A DNA stretch of 11,536 bases from Bacillota bacterium. Lineage in GTDB: Bacteria; Bacillota; Sulfobacillia; JAJZYS01; JAJYTV01. Positions 1-5,663 of this stretch are shown here, piece by piece. Made by a program: the position numbers and the translations under genes. Within the stretch, counting starts at the first letter, position 1; every line of letters starts with the position of its first letter. The DNA is taken from positions 1 to 11,536 of the forward strand of contig JAJYNV010000395.1 of assembly GCA_021786135.1 (NCBI GenBank), given 5' to 3'. Below the pieces are notes generated by a model. The model searched no databases. It was given only the letters and a program-made list of their open reading frames with translations, and had not been told where the DNA came from.

Positions 1-592
1 ACTTGACCTTCGGCTCGTCGAAGGCGCGCTTCTGCATGATCTTCGAGCCGCGCAAGGTGTCGCGCCGGTGGATGAGGTGCACTTCCGTGGCGAAGCGCGT
101 CAGGAAGAGCGCCTCCTCGAGCGCCGAGTCGCCGCCGCCGATCACCGCCACCTTGAGGCCGCGGTAGAAGGCGCCGTCGCACGTGGCGCACGTGGACACG
201 CCGTGCCCGATGTAGTCGCGCTCGTGCGGCAGGCCCGGCCAGCGGGCGGTTGCTCCCGTGGCGATGATGACAGCGTGCGCCTCGAGCGTCCGTCCGTCAT
301 CAAGCACCAGCTTGTGCGGCGCGCCCGGCTCGATGCGCTCCACGCGTCCGCCCTCGTAGCGTGCGCCGAAGCGCTCGGCCTGCTGGCGCATGTTCTGCAC
401 GAGGTCGAACCCGTTGATGCCATCGATGAAGCCCGGATAATTCTCTACCTCTGATGTCAGCGAGAGCTGGCCGCCCGGCTCGTCACCCTCGAGCACCAAA
501 GGGTTCAGGTTGGCGCGCGCGGTATAGATCGCGGCGGTTAGGCCGGCAATGCCGGACCCGATCACCAAAACCTTCTCAACATTCTCGGACAC
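1..592 (-). CDS. trxB: Thioredoxin reductase, N-terminal part (cut by window edge)
   Basis: Cytoplasmic FAD enzyme that passes electrons from NADPH to thioredoxin. The 197 visible codons contain the FAD dinucleotide-binding motif GSGIAG (residues 12-17), EGDEPGGQL (35-43), an ATG motif (111-113), the redox-active CATC at residues 135-138 (DNA 179-190), and the start of the NADPH domain with GGGDSA (152-157) and HRRD (175-178). The cysteines fall at the same numbers as in E. coli TrxB (C135/C138). The GTG start at 590-592 is chosen because AGGAGGG lies 7 nt before it and the family N-terminus begins there. The usual Pro in GSGPAG is Ile here, a tolerated variant. The remaining C-terminal part (about 110-120 residues in the family) lies left of the window. 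It is transcribed divergently from lgt; in many Bacillota trxB and lgt are near neighbours. The family call is near certain. Confidence 0.96.
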   Translation of the reverse strand, partial: MSENVEKVLVIGSGIAGLTAAIYTARANLNPLVLEGDEPGGQLSLTSEVENYPGFIDGINGFDLVQNMRQQAERFGARYEGGRVERIEPGAPHKLVLDDGRTLEAHAVIIATGATARWPGLPHERDYIGHGVSTCATCDGAFYRGLKVAVIGGGDSALEEALFLTRFATEVHLIHRRDTLRGSKIMQKRAFDEPKVK

Positions 593-622
593 TGGAGTTC
601 CCTCCTTAATCCTGCGCATCCT

Positions 623-651
623 AGCGTAGACCATCGTGGATACTATGCCAA
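623..651 (-). promoter_or_regulatory. Probable trxB promoter
   Basis: Read on the minus strand there is a -35 TTGGCA (646-651; 5/6 match), a 17-nt spacer and a weak -10 TACGCT (623-628; 3/6). The predicted transcription start is near 616, giving a leader of about 25 nt that holds the AGGAGGG ribosome site. The weak -10 would suit an activated promoter, and an inverted repeat covers the -35. This is a prediction from consensus only. Confidence 0.45.
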
Positions 652-657
652 GTATCC
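638..657. promoter_or_regulatory. Inverted repeat, candidate operator for trxB
   Basis: Perfect 7-bp arms GGATACT and AGTATCC, separated by 6 bp (ATGCCA), lie across the -35 box of the predicted trxB promoter. A 20-bp dyad in this position is typical of a transcription factor site. The regulator is unknown, and no second copy was noticed in the window. Confidence 0.4.
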
Positions 658-789
658 CGCAAACGCGATTGCTGCTCCCATCGCCCGCCTGTGGCGGCCG
701 TGACGTATCCCGCCCGCTAGTGTGCGCGGCGCAGCCATCCGCCACGCCGCGCCTTCGATACGCACCCTGGTCGCCTGGCCCGGGTCAAC

Positions 790-819
790 TGGACAGGGCA
801 TCGCTTCTGCCGCGATAAT
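790..819 (+). promoter_or_regulatory. Probable lgt promoter
   Basis: TGGACA (790-795, 5/6 to the sigma-70/SigA -35) is followed by an 18-nt spacer and GATAAT (814-819, 5/6 to the -10). It is the best housekeeping-type promoter in the window. The predicted start near 826 gives a leader of about 65 nt before the lgt ATG. Confidence 0.6.
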
Positions 820-849
820 GGGCCGAGACAGGAGACCGCCAAGTCCAAC

Positions 850-878
850 GAGGGGAGGGTCTGCGGCCCAGGGGCCGC
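850..878 (+). promoter_or_regulatory. lgt leader: purine-rich site plus stable hairpin
   Basis: A strong Shine-Dalgarno-like tract, GAGGGGAGGG (850-859), ends 31 nt before the lgt ATG, too far for normal use. Between them a GC-only hairpin forms: GCGGCC (863-868) with GGCCGC (873-878) and a 4-nt loop. Folding removes 16 nt and leaves an effective spacing of about 15 nt. The only nearby alternative ribosome site is a weak AGGA two or three bases from the ATG. The hairpin may therefore help set lgt translation; this is inference. Confidence 0.35.
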
Positions 879-890
879 GGGCGCTAGGAT

Positions 891-1697
891 ATGTACCTGC
901 CGCAGCTCCATCCCTACATCATCCAGTTCTCCAGCGACTTCGGCATCCGCTGGTATGGCCTCTTCATGGGCATCTCCATGCTTCTGGGTGCCGCCTATAT
1001 GGTGCGCGCGGGCCTGCGCCGCGGCTGGACCGAGAACGCGATCACCTCGGTCGCGATCTGGGCCATCGTTGGCGGTGTGGTGGGCGCGCGACTCGTTTTC
1101 GTCTTCGCCAACGATCCGCTATGGATCGTGCACGACCCGCTGCAGGTCTTCTACATCTGGCAAGGTGGCCTGGCCTGGGACGGCGGGCTGCTCGGGGGGC
1201 TCCTCGCCGGCTACCTGAGCTCCCGTGCCAATCACCTGACCTTCCAGGGTCTTCTGGACCTCGCCGTACCGGGCCTGTCGATCGGCTACATCCTGGTCCG
1301 CATCGGCAACATCTTCAACCACGAAGTCCTCGGCCGGTTCACCGGCATGGGATTCCGCTGGCCGGCCCAGCTGGTCGGTTCCGCGATCGGTCTCGTCCTG
1401 CTCCTGCGTTACTTCTACATCCAGCGCAAGTACGGCAAGCTGCCGGACGGCTACCAGTTCTGGACCTTCAACCTCTGGTACCAGGTGTTTCGCGGCCTGA
1501 TCGAGGAGTCGGTGCGCGAGAATCCCCTCTACGGCATCGTCTACGTCAACCACTACCTCGGCATAGGCTTCATGACCCTCGAGCAGTGGTTCACGCCGGT
1601 GATACTCCTGATCGCAGGCTATATGTATTTGAGGGTGATGCGTCGCTGGCGGCAGGAGCAGCGTGAGGTCGTCACCCAGGACGAGGCTTCGTCCTGA
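891..1697 (+). CDS. lgt: Prolipoprotein diacylglyceryl transferase
   Basis: Integral membrane enzyme that moves diacylglycerol from phosphatidylglycerol to the lipobox cysteine of prolipoproteins, the first step of lipoprotein maturation. The 268 residues show several hydrophobic segments and the Lgt signature RIGNIFNHEVLG. This aligns R137, N140, E145 and G148 with E. coli R143, N146, E151 and G154. The early WYG (Y22 for Y26) and FRGLIEE (R201/E205 for R239/E243) are also present. The motif that reads FHGG in E. coli (H103) reads WDGG here, so D97 replaces the histidine. The ATG at 891 is forced: an in-frame TAG lies six bases upstream, and the ribosome site is weak. The C-terminus is short and basic, then acidic. 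Stop at 1695-1697; the next gene starts 45 bp on. The family call is secure; activity with Asp97 is the open question. Confidence 0.96.
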   Translation: MYLPQLHPYIIQFSSDFGIRWYGLFMGISMLLGAAYMVRAGLRRGWTENAITSVAIWAIVGGVVGARLVFVFANDPLWIVHDPLQVFYIWQGGLAWDGGLLGGLLAGYLSSRANHLTFQGLLDLAVPGLSIGYILVRIGNIFNHEVLGRFTGMGFRWPAQLVGSAIGLVLLLRYFYIQRKYGKLPDGYQFWTFNLWYQVFRGLIEESVRENPLYGIVYVNHYLGIGFMTLEQWFTPVILLIAGYMYLRVMRRWRQEQREVVTQDEASS

Positions 1698-1711
1698 CCG
1701 TCCTCGCGCCA

Positions 1712-1720
1712 TGCTAGAAT
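1712..1720 (+). promoter_or_regulatory. Extended -10 promoter for the Nfu-like gene
   Basis: TGCTAGAAT matches the extended -10 form TGnTATAAT (5/6 in the hexamer). A partial -35, CTGACC, lies at 1694-1699 with a short 15-nt spacer, overlapping the lgt stop codon. The predicted start near 1727 leaves a leader of only about 16 nt, which includes the AAGGAG ribosome site. Co-transcription with lgt is equally possible. Confidence 0.4.
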
Positions 1721-1742
1721 CGGCATGAAGGAGCGTGATCGC

Positions 1743-1964
1743 ATGTTCGAAGAGGTGGAGCGGGTCATCGCGGAGATGCGGCCGCAGCTCCTCAAGGACG
1801 GCGGCGACGTCGAGCTCGTGGAGATCGCCGGCGGCGACGTCTTCGTGCGCCTCAAGGGGCATTGCATCGGCTGCCCCATGTCGGCCATGACGGTCAAGCA
1901 GAGCATCGAGGCGGCCCTGCGCCGCCAGGTCTCGGGCGTCGGGCGCGTGCGCGCCGTCTTGTAG
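1743..1964 (+). CDS. NifU C-terminal-domain (Nfu-type) Fe-S scaffold protein
   Basis: Small 73-residue protein consisting only of the NifU C-terminal domain, which binds and delivers Fe-S clusters to apo-proteins in the cytoplasm. The diagnostic cluster-binding CxxC is present in GHCIGCPMSAMT, about residues 38-49, after the conserved LLKDGGDVELVEI strand. An in-frame ATG exists at 1725, but the AAGGAG at 1728-1733 lies 9 nt before the ATG at 1743, and family members begin with an equivalent of MFEEVERVI, so 1743 is taken. It sits 45 bp after lgt and is closed by a strong terminator. Stand-alone Nfu domains of this size are common in Bacillota and related bacteria (for example YutM-like). A DUF59 gene also linked to Fe-S assembly lies 3.2 kb downstream on the other strand. 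Confidence 0.92.
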   Translation: MFEEVERVIAEMRPQLLKDGGDVELVEIAGGDVFVRLKGHCIGCPMSAMTVKQSIEAALRRQVSGVGRVRAVL

Positions 1965-1976
1965 CAGGTTCTTTGC

Positions 1977-2012
1977 CAAGGCGGGCTGCGATTGCAGCCC
2001 GCCTTGTTGTCA
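1977..2012 (+). terminator. Hairpin terminator after the Nfu-like gene
   Basis: A perfect 13-bp stem, arms 1977-1989 and 1994-2006, closes on the 4-nt loop GATT and is followed by a T-rich but interrupted tail (TTGTTGT, partly within the stem). It begins 12 nt after the stop codon. The tail is not a pure U tract, but position and stem strength make an intrinsic terminator very likely. Confidence 0.8.
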
Positions 2013-2120
2013 TCCGAGAGCGGCGCCGTGGGCCGGTCGGGCAGGCGCACCAAGGAAAGAGCATCCAGCGCGAGGAATGTCTTATCTTGGTGCCGACATC
2101 TTTCTATTGGAGGCCTACCC

Positions 2121-3416
2121 ATGCTCTCCCTGGCTCTCGCCGCGCTTGTCCACTTTCGCGACGTTCCCGCCGACAGCTGGTCATTTCCCGACATCACCAT
2201 CCTCGCTTCAGCCGGAATCGTGCACGGAGAATCTTCCGGTCTCTTCGCGCCTGCCCTGCCGGTGAGTCGGCAGCAGGCGGCTGCCACGCTCGCCCGCACC
2301 CTCGAGCTGCCCAGGGCCGTCCTGCCCCCCCTGCGCGATCAGGCCGCCATCAGTCCAGTCCTGCGCGAGGACGTGGCCAGCGCGGTCGCCGCCGGCATCC
2401 TCGAAGGTACGTCCGAAGGCTACCTTGAGCCGCTCAATCCGCTCAGCCGCGCGGCTGCGGCTGCCCTCATCGCGCGGGCCTTCAAGATCGCGCCAGAGTC
2501 CGGCAGCCCTTCCTTCCGCGATCGGGCAGAGATACCGGCCTACGCTCTAGGCGACGTCGCGGCGCTCGCATCGGCCGGCATTGTCGAGGGTGACCTAGAA
2601 GGCGACTTTCGCCCGCTCTCGCCCGTGACCCGCGCCGAATGGGCCGCGATGCTGCTCCGGGCCATCGCCTGCAACGATGGTGTTTCCGGCGCACCGGCGA
2701 TCGTGGCAGGTTCCCTGCAGGCGATCTACCCGCCCGACGAACAGGACCTCGCGGCCGCGAGCCCCCTGGGCGGCGCCGCTGGTGCAGTGGGCTTTCCTGC
2801 ACGCACGATCGATCTCGCAGCGGGCGGTCTCGTCTACCGGGGGGCGCAGCCCGCCGACCTCTTCGCTCTCGCGCCCGGCGATCTCGCGGTGGCCTACGTC
2901 GGCAAGGACGGCACCGCTCCGCTCATCGTCGACCTCGCCGCGGCGGCCGCGAGCGACCTCTCTGGCAAGGTGGCGGACCTGAGCCCCCAGACGCTCTACC
3001 TTGATACAGGAGCGACCCTCGCGATCGGCAGCGGCGCCACGATCAGCTACGACGGAAGATCGCTCAGCGCCACGGCCTGGCCCTCCTACCTCCTCTCTGC
3101 CAAGGTGGCGGTGGGAGAGCAGCCCCTTGCGGTCCGCGTCACCGAACCATACGCCTTCGACCTTTCGGGAACGATCACAGCCGCGGGACCGACAGGCTTC
3201 ACGCTGCGCCTCACGTCCACAAGCGCATTGGCGCCGCTCGTGCCTTCGCTCTCGGCGGGCGACCTCGTGACGGTCGCCACCGGCGCAAAAACAGTGATCG
3301 CCCCCGTCGGCGCCAACGCTCCGGCGGCCCCGGCGGCAGGAATTGCGGCCGAGGTTCAGGGCACAATCCTCGAAAGCGGCAGCATAGCCGCGGACCACGT
3401 CGCCTTGAGCCAGTAG
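2121..3416 (+). CDS. S-layer homology (SLH) domain protein with DUF5666-like C-terminus
   Basis: A 431-residue protein, probably cell-surface. It opens with three SLH domains (about residues 11-62, 71-122, 131-182), each with an F/L-R-D start, an ASAGIV/AAGIL-type helix end and a P-x-SR or VTR-A helix. SLH domains bind pyruvylated secondary cell-wall polymer. The remainder (185-431) is Ala/Gly/Ser/Thr-rich and beta-like. Its last 85 residues (SGTITAAGPTGFTLRL, GDLVTVATG, VQGTILESGSIAADHVAL) resemble a DUF5666 OB-like module. The ATG at 2121 is chosen for GGAGG at 2109-2113, 7 nt upstream. The frame stays open upstream to the terminator, with a GTG at 2028 but no ribosome site. With the 2121 start the export signal is only about 10 hydrophobic residues with no basic n-region, which is odd. 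Function beyond surface anchoring is unknown. Confidence 0.88.
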   Translation: MLSLALAALVHFRDVPADSWSFPDITILASAGIVHGESSGLFAPALPVSRQQAAATLARTLELPRAVLPPLRDQAAISPVLREDVASAVAAGILEGTSEGYLEPLNPLSRAAAAALIARAFKIAPESGSPSFRDRAEIPAYALGDVAALASAGIVEGDLEGDFRPLSPVTRAEWAAMLLRAIACNDGVSGAPAIVAGSLQAIYPPDEQDLAAASPLGGAAGAVGFPARTIDLAAGGLVYRGAQPADLFALAPGDLAVAYVGKDGTAPLIVDLAAAAASDLSGKVADLSPQTLYLDTGATLAIGSGATISYDGRSLSATAWPSYLLSAKVAVGEQPLAVRVTEPYAFDLSGTITAAGPTGFTLRLTSTSALAPLVPSLSAGDLVTVATGAKTVIAPVGANAPAAPAAGIAAEVQGTILESGSIAADHVALSQ

Positions 3417-3425
3417 CAAGCTGAA

Positions 3426-3462
3426 GGCGGCCGGCCGCGGGCATCTCCCGCAGCCGGCCGCC
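3426..3462. terminator. Bidirectional hairpin between convergent genes
   Basis: A 16-bp stem with one C-A mismatch (arms 3426-3441 and 3447-3462, loop CATCT) lies 9 nt after the SLH gene stop and 19 nt beyond the stop of the opposing protease gene. Neither flank has a U tract, so efficiency on either strand is uncertain. Its place between convergent stops supports a shared terminator. Confidence 0.65.
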
Positions 3463-3481
3463 GGCATGTCCGAGCGCAGAC

Positions 3482-4981
3482 TCAGTAGGTGGTCGTCAGC
3501 CGGTAGCTGCCGCCACCGAGATTCTGGCTCCTGACGTGGAACGCCTGGACCAGGTCCTGCAACGGGATCATCGGAGCCCCGGAGATCTCCCGCGCCGCGG
3601 CGACGTTCACGGTGCGGCCGTCGAGGCTGCCCTGGCTCTGACCGAGCTTGAGGGTCAGGGTATCCTTGCCCAGCACGATCACGAACGACTTCCTGCTCGT
3701 CGTGTAGGTCACCTGGGCGCCGGTCGCCTGCTCGACAGCGGTCGTCGAGAGGTAGACCTGACCCTGCTGCAAGGCAGGTGCGTGGCCAAGAGCGTCCTGC
3801 TGTCCGTCGGCGGTCAGCCAGAGCGAGCCGACCTTCAGCGTGGCGAACATGCTCGGCGTTCCGCCGAGGGAAGCCTGCGCCGCCACCAGCGGAGCCTGCG
3901 TGCCGGTGACGATGTAGCTCGGGGTGATGCCCTTGTGCTCGATGTTGCTGCCGTCCGGGGTCATCCACTGGGCTATGGTGATCTTGAGGTAGCCGCCCTG
4001 CTGCAAGGGCATCACCTGCTGGGCGATGCCCTTGCCGAATGTCTGCGTGCCCATGATGCGGCCCTCGTGGTTCTGCACGATCGCGGCGGAGAGGATCTCC
4101 GCGGCGCTGGCGGTGCCACCGTTCACCAGGATGACGAGCGGAACGCCGAGCGACTTGCCGCTCTGCGAGGAATAGACCTGCGCCGGGTAGTTCCTGCCCA
4201 CCAGAGTGGCGACCTTGCCGTTCGGGATGATGTCCTGGGCGATGCCGACCGCCTGGTCGACGTAGCCGCCCGGGTTGTTGCGCATGTCGAGGATGTACGC
4301 CTTCGGATGATGCGGCTTCAGCTGGGTGAGCGCCGACTGGAACGCGCTGGCCGCATCCTGCGAGAACTGCGACAGCGTGATGAGCCCTATGCCGTGCGGC
4401 AGCATCTCGGCCGTGGCGGTCGGGATCGTGATCAAGGCACGCGTCAGGGTCACGGTGTACTGGGAGTTGCCACGTCCGAACACCAGCGTGACCTTGGTGC
4501 CAGGGTTGCCGCGTACGGCGTTTGCGACCTGGTCGGCAGACCAGCCGACCACGGACTTGCCGTTCACTTTAAGGAAGACATCTCCCGTCTGCACCCGCGC
4601 CTTGGCGGCGGGTGAGGCCGGGAAGACCGTCATGACCTCGACGCCCTGCGCCACCTGGTCCAGCTCCGCGCCGATGCCGGCGTACTGACCGTTCACCTGC
4701 TGCGTGAACTGCTGATACTCCGATGGCGTGTAGTAGACGGTGTAGGGATCGTTGAGCGCACCGGTCATGCCGTTGATGGCACCTTGGATCAGCTTCGAAT
4801 TGTCGACCGGCGTGTAATAGTTCTGGGTGATGGTCTGATAGATCTCCTGCAGGAGCGGGAACGACTCGGTAAACGCAGGTTGCGTCGTGGCCCGCACCAC
4901 CGGTGCAATAGTAACGCCTGCCACCAGCCCAACGAGCAGGAGGCCGATACCGATCCATATGTTCGTGCGCCTTCGCAGCAT
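3482..4981 (-). CDS. ctpA: S41-family C-terminal processing protease (CtpA-like)
   Basis: Membrane-anchored, extracytoplasmic serine protease of 499 residues that would trim or degrade envelope proteins from the C-terminus. An N-terminal anchor (basic MLRRR, hydrophobic 8-29) precedes a helical segment (about 36-98), a PDZ domain (about 99-182, with GIGAEL and the GDVFLKVNGKSV region) and the S41 core. Catalytic residues are visible: Ser292 in GGTASAAE, Lys317 in TFGKG and Gln321, spaced as in Bacillus CtpB. Beyond the usual family end, residues about 400-497 form a copper-amine-oxidase-N-like wall or stalk module (VTYTTSRKSFVIVLG, MIPLQDLVQAF). The ATG at 4979-4981 is preferred because AGGAGG lies 5 nt upstream; a GTG two codons earlier overlaps that site. 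It converges on the SLH gene. The DUF59 gene lies 167 bp upstream on the same strand, behind a hairpin. Confidence 0.93.
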   Translation of the reverse strand: MLRRRTNIWIGIGLLLVGLVAGVTIAPVVRATTQPAFTESFPLLQEIYQTITQNYYTPVDNSKLIQGAINGMTGALNDPYTVYYTPSEYQQFTQQVNGQYAGIGAELDQVAQGVEVMTVFPASPAAKARVQTGDVFLKVNGKSVVGWSADQVANAVRGNPGTKVTLVFGRGNSQYTVTLTRALITIPTATAEMLPHGIGLITLSQFSQDAASAFQSALTQLKPHHPKAYILDMRNNPGGYVDQAVGIAQDIIPNGKVATLVGRNYPAQVYSSQSGKSLGVPLVILVNGGTASAAEILSAAIVQNHEGRIMGTQTFGKGIAQQVMPLQQGGYLKITIAQWMTPDGSNIEHKGITPSYIVTGTQAPLVAAQASLGGTPSMFATLKVGSLWLTADGQQDALGHAPALQQGQVYLSTTAVEQATGAQVTYTTSRKSFVIVLGKDTLTLKLGQSQGSLDGRTVNVAAAREISGAPMIPLQDLVQAFHVRSQNLGGGSYRLTTTY

Positions 4982-5097
4982 GGGCACCTCCTGATGTCGT
5001 TAGGCTACCACTTCCAAGATCCCGCGCGAAATACCGGCCGCGCGGCATGGCCCACCTTTGGGCCTGGGTCAGACACGCGATGGCAGCCTTGCAACAT

Positions 5098-5137
5098 GCA
5101 GCCGGGCTGGCGGAGACGATCCCCGCCGCCCGGCTGC
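5098..5137 (-). terminator. Hairpin downstream of the DUF59 gene
   Basis: The outer 10-bp stem (5098-5107 with 5128-5137) continues, past one unpaired base, into a 5-bp inner stem (5109-5113 with 5123-5127). It begins 11 nt past the DUF59 stop on the minus strand and separates that gene from ctpA. No clear U tract follows, so termination may be partial. Confidence 0.6.
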
Positions 5138-5148
5138 GACCTGGCCTG

Positions 5149-5454
5149 CTAGAAAAGGTAGCGCAGGGCTGTGCGCGCGTCTTCCGACATGAACTCGGGT
5201 GTCCAGGGCGGCGACCAGACGAGCTTCACGTCGACCTCCTCGGCGCCGAGTTGACCGAGCTGCATCTCGATGCCGCGCTCGATCTGGGAGTAGAGCGGGC
5301 AGCCCATGGTCGTGAGCGTCATGTCGATGTGCACCTTGCGCCCGTCCTCGGAGACCTCAACCCCGTAAACCATGCCCAGGTTTACGATATCAATACCGAT
5401 CTCCGGATCGATGATGCTCTTGAGCTCTTCGTACACCTGCTCCTTGGTCAGCAC
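5149..5454 (-). CDS. DUF59/MIP18-family protein (SufT-like Fe-S assembly factor)
   Basis: A 101-residue cytoplasmic protein of the DUF59 (MIP18/PaaD/SufT) family, members of which help mature Fe-S proteins. Visible hallmarks are IDPEIGIDIVNLGMVY (residues 15-30), the reactive cysteine in TLTTMGCPL (C52) and the C-terminal WSPPWTPEFMSEDAR (80-94). The full family length is covered. The start is uncertain. GTG at 5454 is taken because family members begin near VLTKEQV and a GGGGGA tract lies 6-7 nt upstream. An in-frame ATG at 5487, with a G-rich tract almost touching it, would add 11 residues. It is divergent from the MFS gene and upstream of ctpA. With the Nfu-like gene it forms a loose Fe-S theme in the window. 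The family call is strong; the exact client proteins cannot be inferred. Confidence 0.9.
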   Translation of the reverse strand: MLTKEQVYEELKSIIDPEIGIDIVNLGMVYGVEVSEDGRKVHIDMTLTTMGCPLYSQIERGIEMQLGQLGAEEVDVKLVWSPPWTPEFMSEDARTALRYLF

Positions 5455-5521
5455 GTTGATCCCCCGCTTCCGCTGCCAGTTTAACATGCCCCACCCGGCT
5501 GGCAAGCGCACGCGCACCGGC

Positions 5522-5583
5522 CGCGCCGCTGACGCGGCGCGAACCCCGAGGCGAGTTCATCCCGCGGCGTGCACTCCGCCGCG
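5522..5583. repeat. Two adjacent GC-rich hairpins in the DUF59-MFS divergent region
   Basis: The first has perfect 8-bp arms CGCGCCGC (5522-5529) and GCGGCGCG (5534-5541) around TGAC. The second has perfect 7-bp arms CGCGGCG (5563-5569) and CGCCGCG (5577-5583). They lie upstream of both divergent genes. They could be part of the DUF59 leader on the minus strand or simply a consequence of high GC. No function is assigned. Confidence 0.4.
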
Positions 5584-5590
5584 AAGACGC

Positions 5591-5638
5591 TATGATAAAC
5601 ATGTTGCTCTTCACCCACCACCTGTCATGGGTTTGACA
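5591..5638 (+). promoter_or_regulatory. Candidate promoter -10 and operator for the MFS gene
   Basis: TATGAT (5591-5596; 5/6 to -10) has no good -35 at the normal distance. Downstream lies a dyad TGTCA (5623-5627), 6 bp, TGACA (5634-5638). It would lie in the 5' leader about 25 bp before the start codon, a place where a bound repressor blocks elongation. The TTGACA within it looks like a perfect -35, but its -10 would fall on the ribosome site, so it is better read as half of the dyad. Confidence 0.35.
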
Positions 5639-5663
5639 TCCGCAATCATTTAAGGAGACCGCC

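Larger units (their letters stand above)
593..890. other. Divergent trxB-lgt intergenic region
   Basis: This 298-bp non-coding stretch holds the trxB ribosome site (about 599-606), the trxB promoter and dyad, and the lgt promoter and leader. It also has a GC-rich hairpin at 724-752: 8-bp arms GCGCGGCG and CGCCGCGC with a 13-nt loop. Open frames crossing it lack ribosome sites and recognisable protein features, so I read none as a gene. Confidence 0.6.

Noticed and set aside
722..1666. A 314-codon plus-strand frame overlapping lgt
   Set aside because: It is in a different frame from lgt, rich in Arg and Pro, and has no family features; lgt is certain.
5522..5583. The two GC-rich hairpins as a terminator or attachment site
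   Set aside because: No gene ends nearby, there is no U tract, and there are no direct repeats or integrase gene.
5633..5638. Perfect TTGACA as a -35 for the MFS gene
   Set aside because: The matching -10 would fall on the AAGGAG ribosome site, putting the transcription start inside the gene. It is better explained as half of the TGTCA-N6-TGACA dyad.
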